Shown piece by piece: positions 1 through 5,276 of a stretch of 14,954 nt of DNA. The stretch is from NCBI GenBank assembly GCA_964617995.1, contig CAZTXD010000088.1, forward strand, positions 1-14,954. The letters are read 5' to 3'. Made by a program: the position numbers and the translations under genes. Below the pieces are notes generated by a model that saw nothing but the letters and a program-made list of their open reading frames with translations, was not told the DNA's origin and did no database searches. Numbering within the stretch: the stretch's first letter is position 1; every line of letters starts with the position of its first letter. The DNA is from CAZTXD01 sp964617995 (GTDB taxonomy: Bacteria; Actinomycetota; Acidimicrobiia; Spongiisociales; ZC4RG35).

Positions 1-265
1 GCATGATGATGGCGGCGGTGATGTAGGGCATGATCCCCAGGGCGAAGACCGAGAATTGCTCGAGGGCGCCGCCGGAGAACAGGTTGAGGAGACCGTAGAT
101 GCCACCCACCTGCTGCTGCTGCTGGAAGAGCTCGACGGCCTCGAGGTCGATGCCGGGCACGGGAATGGTGGCACCGAGGCGGTAGACACCGAACATGGCC
201 AGCGTGAAGAGGATCTTCCGCCGCAGGTCCGGCACTTTGAACATGTTCCTGTATATGGACAGCAT
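1..265 (-). CDS. secY: Protein translocase subunit SecY, N-terminal part (runs off the window)
   Basis: SecY forms the protein-conducting channel of the Sec translocon in the cytoplasmic membrane, with SecE and SecG. Only the first 88 codons are present; the gene continues beyond base 1. The start ATG at 265 gives MLSIYRNMFKVPDLRRKIL, the usual SecY opening, followed by a first hydrophobic segment at about residues 19-36, a PVPGID motif, and LLNLFSGGALEQFSVFALGIMP leading into transmembrane segment 2. A run of five glutamines (about residues 49-53) replaces the shorter polar stretch common in this loop. The ribosome-binding site is weak (GAGAGATG about 8 nt upstream). It is the distal gene of the spc cluster after rplO, its canonical place, and is separated from rplO by an 87-nt gap holding a heptamer repeat. 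Confidence 0.96.
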   Translation of the reverse strand, partial: MLSIYRNMFKVPDLRRKILFTLAMFGVYRLGATIPVPGIDLEAVELFQQQQQVGGIYGLLNLFSGGALEQFSVFALGIMPYITAAIIM

Positions 266-300
266 CAGTTGGTCATCTCTCGTCGCGGCGTAAAGGGTAT

Positions 301-342
301 TCGGTTTTCGGTTTTCGGTGGTCGGTACCGAGAACCGACGAC
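301..342. repeat. Tandem heptamer repeat in the rplO-secY gap
   Basis: Four consecutive 7-nt units read TCGGTTT, TCGGTTT, TCGGTGG and TCGGTAC (301-328), followed by an inverted half (CGAGAACCGACGAC). A short stem GTCGGT/ACCGAC can form between 321-326 and 334-339. It fills much of the 266-352 gap. Same heptad family as at 828-863, 5243-5270, 9775-9839 and 14906-14952. Confidence 0.8.
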
Positions 343-352
343 ACGGTCGAGC

Positions 353-814
353 TCATGAAATGAGTTCGGTGGTGCCGCCAGCAGATTCGATCTTCTCCTT
401 CGCCCGGGCCGAGAAGGCATGGGCCTTGACGGTGAGGGCGCGGTCGACCTCGCCTTCGGCGAGGACCTTGAGCCGGCCCCTATGCCGGATGAGACCCCGA
501 TCTCGAAGCAGCTCGGGGGTGACCTCGGTGCCGGCCTCGAACTCGTTCAGGGTGACCAGGTTGACGATGGCGAACTGCTCCTTGTTGGGGTTTTTGAACC
601 CGGGCAGCTTGGGAATACGCATCGTGATCGGTGTCTGACCACCCTCGAACCCAGGACGAAGGGAGCTACGTGCCTTGAGGCCCTTGGTGCCACGACCGGC
701 GGTCTTGCCCCGCCTGCCGCTCTCGCCGCGTCCAACGCGGATCTTCTTCCTCCTGGAACCCGGCGCGGGCTGGAGGTGGTGGAGCTTCAGCTGTTCGTTG
801 TTCTCATCGGACAC
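353..814 (-). CDS. rplO: 50S ribosomal protein L15
   Basis: L15 is a late-assembling large-subunit protein that binds 23S rRNA and helps order neighbouring proteins near the central protuberance. The product is 153 residues from a GTG at 814. It shows the basic N terminus LKLHHLQPAPGSRRKK, the glycine/arginine signature GRGESGRRGKTAGRGTKG, and then the globular part with GFEGGQTPITMRIPKLPGF. I chose GTG 814 because GAGGAG lies about 6 nt upstream and the protein then begins just before the conserved LHHL. An in-frame ATG at 868 would add 18 residues (MPSESMTPTPDLRLEEKQ) encoded entirely by the heptamer repeat, which is unlikely to be native protein. It follows rpmD after a 55-nt gap and precedes secY. 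Confidence 0.96.
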   Translation of the reverse strand: MSDENNEQLKLHHLQPAPGSRRKKIRVGRGESGRRGKTAGRGTKGLKARSSLRPGFEGGQTPITMRIPKLPGFKNPNKEQFAIVNLVTLNEFEAGTEVTPELLRDRGLIRHRGRLKVLAEGEVDRALTVKAHAFSARAKEKIESAGGTTELIS

Positions 815-827
815 TTGTTTCTCCTCG

Positions 828-863
828 AGTCGGAGGTCGGGAGTCGGAGTCATCGACTCCGAC
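828..863. repeat. Tandem heptamer repeat with 9-bp hairpin, rpmD-rplO gap
   Basis: Units TCGGAGG, TCGGGAG and TCGGAGT run from 830 to 850. The last overlaps a perfect 9-bp inverted repeat GTCGGAGTC / GACTCCGAC (843-851 and 855-863) around a 3-nt loop. It occupies most of the gap between rpmD and rplO and ends just upstream of the rplO ribosome-binding site. Its core differs (TCGGAG rather than TCGGTT) from the other copies but shares the 7-nt period. Confidence 0.72.
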
Positions 864-869
864 GGCATC

Positions 870-1055
870 TCACTTCTCCTCGACGTCCACCAGGTGGCGG
901 ACCTTGTGCAGCATGCCTCGAATGGTGGGCGAGTCGACGTGCTCTACTGTGTGCCTGATCCGCTTCAGGCCCAGAGCCTCCACAGTGGCCCGGGTCTTGG
1001 GCTTCTGGCCGCTCGGGGATCGGCGCAACGTCACCTTGATGGTCTTCTCGGCCAT
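870..1055 (-). CDS. rpmD: 50S ribosomal protein L30
   Basis: L30 is a small large-subunit protein that binds 23S rRNA; it is present in this group and missing from some other bacteria. The 61-residue product starts MAEKTIKVTLRRSPSG, has the characteristic VEALGLKRIRHTVEHVDSPTIRGMLHKV core and ends at VDVEEK, matching the usual length of about 60. The start ATG at 1055 has GGGAG about 11 nt upstream. An alternative GTG at 1064 would overlap the rpsE stop as GTGA and add three residues (VIA). It lies between rpsE and rplO, the standard spc order. Confidence 0.95.
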   Translation of the reverse strand: MAEKTIKVTLRRSPSGQKPKTRATVEALGLKRIRHTVEHVDSPTIRGMLHKVRHLVDVEEK

Positions 1056-1060
1056 GGCGA

Positions 1061-1603
1061 TCACTCTCCCGCTGCCCGCAACGCCTCTGTTGACCGGTAG
1101 GCGGTCAACAGGCCGGGGGGGACGATGTCGTCTGCCTGCTTGCCGCGCAGTCGGGCGACCTCGTCGGGGCGCCGCTGCTTGTGAAGGGCGTCGAGAGTGG
1201 CACGGGCGACGTTGAGATGGGTGGGCGACCCCAGGGACTTGGCCAGGGCGTCGCGGATGCCGGCCGCTTCGAGGATCTGACGGCAGGCGCCGCCGGCGAT
1301 GACCCCCGTACCGGGGGCGGCCGGGCGGATCATGACCCGGGAAGCACCGTGCTCGCCCAGCACCTCGTGGATGACCGTAGAACCCGCCATCGGGACGGTG
1401 AACATGGATTTCCGGGCGATCTCCATCCCCTTCTGGATGGCGGCCGGCACTTCTTTGGCCTTGCCGTAACCGACACCGACGCGGCCGTTGCCGTCGCCGA
1501 CCACGCACAGCGCGGTGAACGAGAAGCGACGGCCGCCTTTGACGACCTTCGCCACCCGGTTGATCTGTACGACCCTCTCGTCGTATTGGCTCTGCTCGGC
1601 CAT
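1061..1603 (-). CDS. rpsE: 30S ribosomal protein S5
   Basis: S5 lines the mRNA entry channel of the small subunit with S3 and S4 and contributes to decoding accuracy and helicase activity. The 180-residue product has the N-terminal double-stranded-RNA-binding-like fold, seen as RVAKVVKGGRRFSFTALCVVG and GNGRVGVGYGKAKEVPAAIQK, then the C-terminal half with PAAPGTGVIAGGACRQILEAAGI and the conserved SLGSPTHLNVARATLDAL. The start is ATG 1603, with GGAG 7 nt upstream and one base after the rplR stop; an in-frame start further up at 1627 lies inside rplR and is not needed. It sits between rplR and rpmD. Confidence 0.98.
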   Translation of the reverse strand: MAEQSQYDERVVQINRVAKVVKGGRRFSFTALCVVGDGNGRVGVGYGKAKEVPAAIQKGMEIARKSMFTVPMAGSTVIHEVLGEHGASRVMIRPAAPGTGVIAGGACRQILEAAGIRDALAKSLGSPTHLNVARATLDALHKQRRPDEVARLRGKQADDIVPPGLLTAYRSTEALRAAGE

Positions 1604-1604
1604 G

Positions 1605-1958
1605 CTAGAACTCCAATCCTTCTTCACGGGCGGCGGCGGCGAGGGCGGCGACCCGCCCGTGGTACTTGTAGCCGGCCCGATCGAACACCACTATCGACAC
1701 GCCGGCCTCTTTGGCTCGTTGGGCGACCAGGGTGCCCACCCGGGCCGCCGTCTCGACGTTCAACGGTGCTCCCTTGAGGTCCTTTTCGAGGGAGGAGGCC
1801 GAGGCGAGGGTGTTGCCCTCGGTGTCGTCGATGACCTGGGCGTAGATGTAACGATTGCTCCGGTAGACGGCAAGACGGGGACGCGCGGACGTACCGTGCA
1901 GCTTGCGCCGGACCCGGTTGTGACGCCGGTCCCGGGCGCGGGCTCGGGTCGCCTTCAT
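1605..1958 (-). CDS. rplR: 50S ribosomal protein L18
   Basis: L18 binds 5S rRNA together with L5 and helps dock the 5S particle onto the large subunit. The 117-residue product has the strongly basic N terminus MKATRARARDRRHNRVRRK, the family motif GTSARPRLAVYRSNRYIYAQVIDD, and the closing segment VVFDRAGYKYHGRVAALAAAAREEGLEF. The ATG at 1958 overlaps the rplF stop by one base (TGATG); a GTG one codon upstream (1961) is an alternative start. Size and motifs are typical. Confidence 0.97.
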   Translation of the reverse strand: MKATRARARDRRHNRVRRKLHGTSARPRLAVYRSNRYIYAQVIDDTEGNTLASASSLEKDLKGAPLNVETAARVGTLVAQRAKEAGVSIVVFDRAGYKYHGRVAALAAAAREEGLEF

Positions 1959-2494
1959 CACTTACCTGCCTTTCCGGCCTTGCGGCGGACGTACTCGCCG
2001 ACGTAGCGGATTCCCTTGCCCTTGTAGGGCTCGGGAGGACGGACCTTGCGGACGTCGGCGGCGACCTGACCGACGAGCTCCTTGTCGATCCCGACAACCG
2101 AGATCCGGGTGGGCTCGGGTACCTCGAAGGCGATGCCGGCGGGTGCCTTGATCGTCACTGGGTGGCTGAAGCCGACCTGGAGCTCGAGGTCGTTGCCTTT
2201 CAACTGGGCGCGGTATCCCACCCCCTGGATCTCCAGGTCGCGGCGAAATCCATCGGAGACGCCCGTCACCATGTTGGCGAGGAGGGCGCGGGACAGGCCG
2301 TGGAGGGCCTTGGACTCCCGGCTCTCGTCGGAGCGGGAGACCAGCGCGATCTCACCTTCGATGGCGATCCGGACGCGCTCGTGGAAATGGCGCTGCATCT
2401 CGCCTTTGGGACCCTTCACCGTCACTCGCCGGCCGTCGACCTCCACGGCGACGCCGGACGGGACCGGCACCGGGTTGTTGCCTACACGACTCAT
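1958..2494 (-). CDS. rplF: 50S ribosomal protein L6
   Basis: L6 binds 23S rRNA near the base of the L7/L12 stalk, close to the factor-binding site. The 178-residue product contains two tandem copies of the L6 fold: the first begins MSRVGNNPVPVPSGVAVEV with VTVKGPKGEM, and the second carries the family signature PEPYKGKGIRYVGEYVRRK near the C terminus. The ATG at 2494 has GAGGTG 7 nt upstream and follows the rpsH stop by one base. A longer in-frame reading to 2608 would lie inside rpsH and is rejected. Confidence 0.98.
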   Translation of the reverse strand: MSRVGNNPVPVPSGVAVEVDGRRVTVKGPKGEMQRHFHERVRIAIEGEIALVSRSDESRESKALHGLSRALLANMVTGVSDGFRRDLEIQGVGYRAQLKGNDLELQVGFSHPVTIKAPAGIAFEVPEPTRISVVGIDKELVGQVAADVRKVRPPEPYKGKGIRYVGEYVRRKAGKAGK

Positions 2495-2495
2495 G

Positions 2496-2891
2496 TCACC
2501 ACACCTCGCAAACGATCTCTCCACCGAGGTGGCGGCGGCGGGCCTCCCGGTCGGGAAGGAGGCCTTGAGAGGTGGAGACCACAGCCACACCGAGACCACC
2601 CTGGACACGGGGAAGATCTCCTGCTCCCCGGTAGACCCGGTGACCGGGTTTCGAGATCCGCCGGAGCCCCTGGATGACGGGCTTGTGCCGTTCTGCGTAG
2701 CGGAGCTGGAGCGTCAAGGCCTTACCCGGCCCGGCTTCATTGATGTCGAACCTGTCGATGAAGCCCTCCTCGGCGAGGATGCGGGCCACGGCCTCCTTCT
2801 GCTTGGACGAGGGCATCGTGACGTCGTCGTGACCCACCGCCACGGCGTTGCGAATCCGGGTGAGCATGTCGGCGATCGGATCGGTCATCAT
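2496..2891 (-). CDS. rpsH: 30S ribosomal protein S8
   Basis: S8 is a primary 16S rRNA binder that organises the central domain of the small subunit. In Escherichia coli it also represses translation of the spc operon by binding the L5 region of the mRNA; no equivalent site was identified here. The 131-residue product starts MMTDPIADMLTRIRNA, the classic S8 opening, and ends with LGVAVVSTSQGLLPDREARRRHLGGEIVCEVW, whose STSQGL...A...GGE..C.V pattern is the family C-terminal signature. Two adjacent ATG codons (2891 and 2888) are possible starts, and a GTG at 2900 would overlap rpsN. It lies 2 nt after the rpsN stop. Confidence 0.97.
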   Translation of the reverse strand: MMTDPIADMLTRIRNAVAVGHDDVTMPSSKQKEAVARILAEEGFIDRFDINEAGPGKALTLQLRYAERHKPVIQGLRRISKPGHRVYRGAGDLPRVQGGLGVAVVSTSQGLLPDREARRRHLGGEIVCEVW

Positions 2892-2893
2892 CG

Positions 2894-3079
2894 TTACCAC
2901 GACGCCTTTCTGACTCCGGGGAGCTCACCACGGGAGGCGAGCTGACGCACGCACAGACGGCACATTCCGAAGTCGCGCAGATAGGCGCGGGCTCGGCCAC
3001 ACCGCTTACAGCGGTTGTAGCCCCGGACCTTGAACTTGGGCTTCTTGTTTGCTTTGACGATCAATGATTTCTTGGCCAT
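2894..3079 (-). CDS. rpsN: 30S ribosomal protein S14, zinc-binding type Z
   Basis: S14 sits in the head of the small subunit near S3 and S10 and helps form the decoding region. This is the short 61-residue zinc form. Cysteines C24 and C27 in RCKRCGR and C40 and C43 in MCRLCVRQL form the CxxC...CxxC zinc site, and the C terminus GELPGVRKASW is typical. The ATG at 3079 has only a weak upstream Shine-Dalgarno, so translation may depend on coupling with rplE, whose stop is 5 nt upstream. Many actinobacteria also keep a longer zinc-free S14 elsewhere for zinc starvation; none is in this window. Confidence 0.98.
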   Translation of the reverse strand: MAKKSLIVKANKKPKFKVRGYNRCKRCGRARAYLRDFGMCRLCVRQLASRGELPGVRKASW

Positions 3080-3084
3080 GGAAT

Positions 3085-3642
3085 TCAGACCCCTACGGTC
3101 TTGCGGAACGGGAAGCCGAAGGCGTCCAAAAGCGCCCTGGCATGTTCGTTGTTGTCGGCGGTGGTGCAGATGGTGATGTCCATACCCCGGGTGGAGGAGA
3201 CGTCGTCGAAGTTGATCTCCGGGAAGATGAGCTGCTCGGTCACCCCGAAGGTGTAGTTGCCCCGCCCGTCGAACGATCGCGGGTTGAGTCCCCGGAAGTC
3301 ACGGACGCGAGGAATCGCTATCGCCAGCAACCGATCGAAGAACTCCCACATCCGGTCACCCCGGATCGTCACCGACACCCCGATAGGCGTGCCTTCACGC
3401 AGTTTGAAGCCCGCGATCGACTTGCGGGCCCGGTTGACCCGGGGCTTCTGACCGCTGATCAGAGACAACTCGTCGGTTGCCTGTTCGATCACCTTGCGGT
3501 CGTTGTTCGCCTCGCTCAGACCCATGTTCACCACGATCTTGTCGAGCTTCGGGACCTGCATGACGTTGGAGAGACCCAGGTCCTCGAAGAGACGGGGGGA
3601 GATCTCCTCGTTGTATCTGGCCTTGAGGCGGGGGATGCTCAC
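3085..3642 (-). CDS. rplE: 50S ribosomal protein L5
   Basis: L5 binds 5S rRNA, forms part of the central protuberance and contributes to an intersubunit bridge with S13. The 185-residue product includes MQVPKLDKIVVNMGLSEA near the N terminus, then SGQKPRVNRARKSIAGFKLREG and the family stretch GIDITI-like GMDITICTTA near the C terminus. The start is GTG 3642, preceded by a strong GGAGGTGA, and it overlaps the rplX stop by four bases (GTGA). Length and motifs are typical of the family. Confidence 0.98.
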   Translation of the reverse strand: MSIPRLKARYNEEISPRLFEDLGLSNVMQVPKLDKIVVNMGLSEANNDRKVIEQATDELSLISGQKPRVNRARKSIAGFKLREGTPIGVSVTIRGDRMWEFFDRLLAIAIPRVRDFRGLNPRSFDGRGNYTFGVTEQLIFPEINFDDVSSTRGMDITICTTADNNEHARALLDAFGFPFRKTVGV

Positions 3643-3980
3643 AGGTCACCTCCACACCTGCGACAGACACGGTGTTTGCGCCCTTCGTCGTCGATGCGTA
3701 TCCCGATCCGGGTAGGGCCGCAGTCCTCACAGATGATCATCACGTTGGAGATGTCGATCGGCATGTCACGATCGATGATCCCGCCCTGCATCGTCTGGCC
3801 GCGGGCCTTCTCATGGCGCTTGGCGGTGTTCACACCCTCCACGATCAGGGTGCCCTTCTGTGGAAGCACCCGGCTCACACGGGATTCCTTCCCGCGGTCC
3901 TTGCCCGTGATGACGACGACCCTGTCACCCTCGTGTATCCGGGCCGACCTCCGAGCTCCGGCTCTCGAATTCCGGCTCAT
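3639..3980 (-). CDS. rplX: 50S ribosomal protein L24, zinc-ribbon form
   Basis: L24 is an assembly-initiating protein that binds the 5' end of 23S rRNA and lies near the exit tunnel opening. The 113-residue product has the N-terminal KOW motif (IHEGDRVVVITGKDRGKESRV, about residues 15-35) and the conserved EGVNTAKRHEK. At the C terminus it carries CEDC (84-87) and CRRC (106-109), a potential zinc-binding pair found in a subset of bacterial L24 proteins. The ATG at 3980 overlaps the rplN stop by one base (TGATG). A longer in-frame reading to 4100 would overlap rplN extensively and is rejected. Confidence 0.97.
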   Translation of the reverse strand: MSRNSRAGARRSARIHEGDRVVVITGKDRGKESRVSRVLPQKGTLIVEGVNTAKRHEKARGQTMQGGIIDRDMPIDISNVMIICEDCGPTRIGIRIDDEGRKHRVCRRCGGDL

Positions 3981-4348
3981 CACAGCACCTCCGGTGCCAG
4001 GGAGACGATCCTCATGAAGCGCCGATCGCGCAGCTCCCGCGCGACAGGGCCGAAGATGCGTGTCCCCCGTGGTTGCTGGTTCTGATCGATGATCACACAC
4101 GCGTTCTCGTCGAAGCGAATGTAGGTACCGTCGGGGCGCCGCTTCTCCTTGCGGGTGCGAACCACCACCGCTCTCACCACTTCACCCTTCTTGACGGACC
4201 CACCCGGAGTCGCCTCCTTGACGGTGCCCACGATGACATCGCCTATCCCGGCGTACCGACGGCCGGACCCACCCAGGACCCTGATACACAGGACCTCCCG
4301 GGCGCCGGTGTTGTCGGCGACGCGCAAGCGCGACTCCTGCTGGATCAT
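3980..4348 (-). CDS. rplN: 50S ribosomal protein L14
   Basis: L14 is a five-stranded beta-barrel protein at the subunit interface that contacts 16S rRNA in an intersubunit bridge. The 122-residue product is canonical: it opens MIQQESRLRVADNTGARE, has the signature GGSGRRYAGIGDVIVGTVKEA, and ends GTRIFGPVARELRDRRFMRIVSLAPEVL. The ATG at 4348 overlaps the rpsQ stop by four bases (ATGA), so translation is probably coupled to rpsQ. Sequence and length match the family throughout. Confidence 0.99.
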   Translation of the reverse strand: MIQQESRLRVADNTGAREVLCIRVLGGSGRRYAGIGDVIVGTVKEATPGGSVKKGEVVRAVVVRTRKEKRRPDGTYIRFDENACVIIDQNQQPRGTRIFGPVARELRDRRFMRIVSLAPEVL

Positions 4349-4602
4349 CGGGCCCGCTCCACGACCTCGACTACCCGCCAGCGCTTCTGCTTGCTGAGGG
4401 GACGGGTCTCCATGATGCGTACGGTGTCGCCCATCCGGGCATCGTTGACCTCGTCATGGGCGTGGAACACCGACGAGCGCCGCACGACCTTGTCGTAGCG
4501 CGGGTGCTTGAACGAGGTCGGCACCTCCACCTTGACGGTCTTGTCGCGAGCGTCGGACACGACCACTCCCAGACGGACCTTGCGACTGGGTCGGTCACTC
4601 AT
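4345..4602 (-). CDS. rpsQ: 30S ribosomal protein S17
   Basis: S17 is a primary 16S rRNA-binding protein with an OB fold, needed for assembly of the 5' domain of the small subunit. The 85-residue product has the family opening RKVRLGVVVSDARDKTVKVEV, the central KHPRYDKVVRRSSVFHAHDE (usually K.Y.K...R.....AHDE) and the C-terminal GDTVRIMETRPLSKQKRWRVVEVVE signature. The ATG at 4602 overlaps the rpmC stop by four bases (ATGA). Nothing about it is unusual. Confidence 0.98.
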   Translation of the reverse strand: MSDRPSRKVRLGVVVSDARDKTVKVEVPTSFKHPRYDKVVRRSSVFHAHDEVNDARMGDTVRIMETRPLSKQKRWRVVEVVERAR

Positions 4603-4805
4603 TCGGGGGTCTCCTCTGTCATCTCACGCTCACGCAACACCGTTTGGATGCGGGCGATGTCCTTCTTGACGTCCTTGAAACGGGCTGTGTTGTCGAGCTG
4701 GTTGGTGGCGAACTGGAAGCGGAGGTTGAACAGCTCCTCCTTGGCCTCGGTCAGGGCCTCCAGCAGCTCCCCGCCGTCCATCTCGCGCAGGTCGGCAGCC
4801 TTCAC
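4599..4805 (-). CDS. rpmC: 50S ribosomal protein L29
   Basis: L29 is a small helical hairpin protein near the exit tunnel opening, next to L23, where nascent-chain factors dock. The 68-residue product starts with a GTG at 4805, giving VKAADLREMDGGELLEAL, and contains the family core EELFNLRFQFATNQLDNTARFKDVKKDIARIQTVLRER. The acidic C-terminal tail (EMTEETPE) is a few residues longer than average. The start overlaps the rplP stop by four bases (GTGA) and has GGGAGG about 5 nt upstream. Confidence 0.97.
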   Translation of the reverse strand: MKAADLREMDGGELLEALTEAKEELFNLRFQFATNQLDNTARFKDVKKDIARIQTVLREREMTEETPE

Positions 4806-5215
4806 AGGTCCTCCCTGGTCACGAATCTGGTCTTGACCGGCAGCTTGTGGCTCGCGCGGCGCATCGCCTCGCGGGCCAGCTCCTCGTCGACACCGGCCAG
4901 CTCGAACATGACCCGGCCGGGCTTGACCACCGAGACCCAGAACTCGGGATTGCCCTTGCCGGAACCCATCCGTGTCTCGGCGGGCTTCTGGGTGACCGGC
5001 TTGTCGGGGAAAATGGTGATCCACACCTTCCCCCCTCGCTTGACGGCCCGGGTGATGGCGACACGGGCTGACTCGATCTGGCGGGCGGTTATCCAGCCGG
5101 ACTCGAGCGCCTGCAGGCCGTATTCACCGAAGTGGACCCGGGTTCCGCCCTTGGCCACGCCGGTGCGCCGACCGCGATGGACCTTGCGGTGCTTCGTCCG
5201 CTTGGGCATCAACAC
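4802..5215 (-). CDS. rplP: 50S ribosomal protein L16
   Basis: L16 helps form the A-site tRNA pocket of the large subunit and is required for late assembly. The 137-residue product reads MLMPKRTKHRKVHRGRRTG at the N terminus, then KGGTRVHFGEYGLQALESGWITARQIESARVAITR and the conserved GGKVWITIFPDKPVTQKPAETRMGSGKGNPEFWV. I used GTG 5215 because related proteins commonly start with a short M/V-L-x-P leader; ATG at 5209 is an alternative two codons in. It follows rpsC after a 61-nt gap occupied by a heptamer repeat, one of the few real gaps in this operon. Confidence 0.97.
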   Translation of the reverse strand: MLMPKRTKHRKVHRGRRTGVAKGGTRVHFGEYGLQALESGWITARQIESARVAITRAVKRGGKVWITIFPDKPVTQKPAETRMGSGKGNPEFWVSVVKPGRVMFELAGVDEELAREAMRRASHKLPVKTRFVTREDL

Positions 5216-5242
5216 GTGTGGCCTCGCTTCGCTCGGCCGTTC

Positions 5243-5270
5243 TCAGTTCTCAGTCGTCGGTCGTCGATGA
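5243..5270. repeat. Tandem heptamer repeat in the rpsC-rplP gap
   Basis: Four units, TCAGTTC, TCAGTCG, TCGGTCG and TCGATGA, follow one another at an exact 7-nt period. No long inverted half is present, so this copy looks incomplete compared with those at 9784-9839 and 14906-14952. It lies in the 61-nt gap between the end of rpsC and the start of rplP. A short imperfect palindrome (GCC..GC TTC GC..GGC, 5221-5237) sits beside it. Confidence 0.72.
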
Positions 5271-5276
5271 GGCGTC

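Noticed and set aside
109..126. A CTG triplet run resembling a microsatellite
   Set aside because: It encodes a short glutamine run in a loop of SecY where polar residues are normal; length is modest.
301..342. Possible CRISPR array because of regular repeats
   Set aside because: Units are 7 nt, directly tandem, with no spacers; no cas gene is present.
2082..2945. A 287-codon open frame on the plus strand
   Set aside because: Antisense to rplF and rpsH, which are certain; no domain-like sequence.
3064..4017. A 317-codon open frame on the plus strand
   Set aside because: It lies opposite rplE and rplX, has no plausible RBS, and its sequence is the low-complexity Arg/Asp/His pattern expected from the antisense of GC-rich genes.
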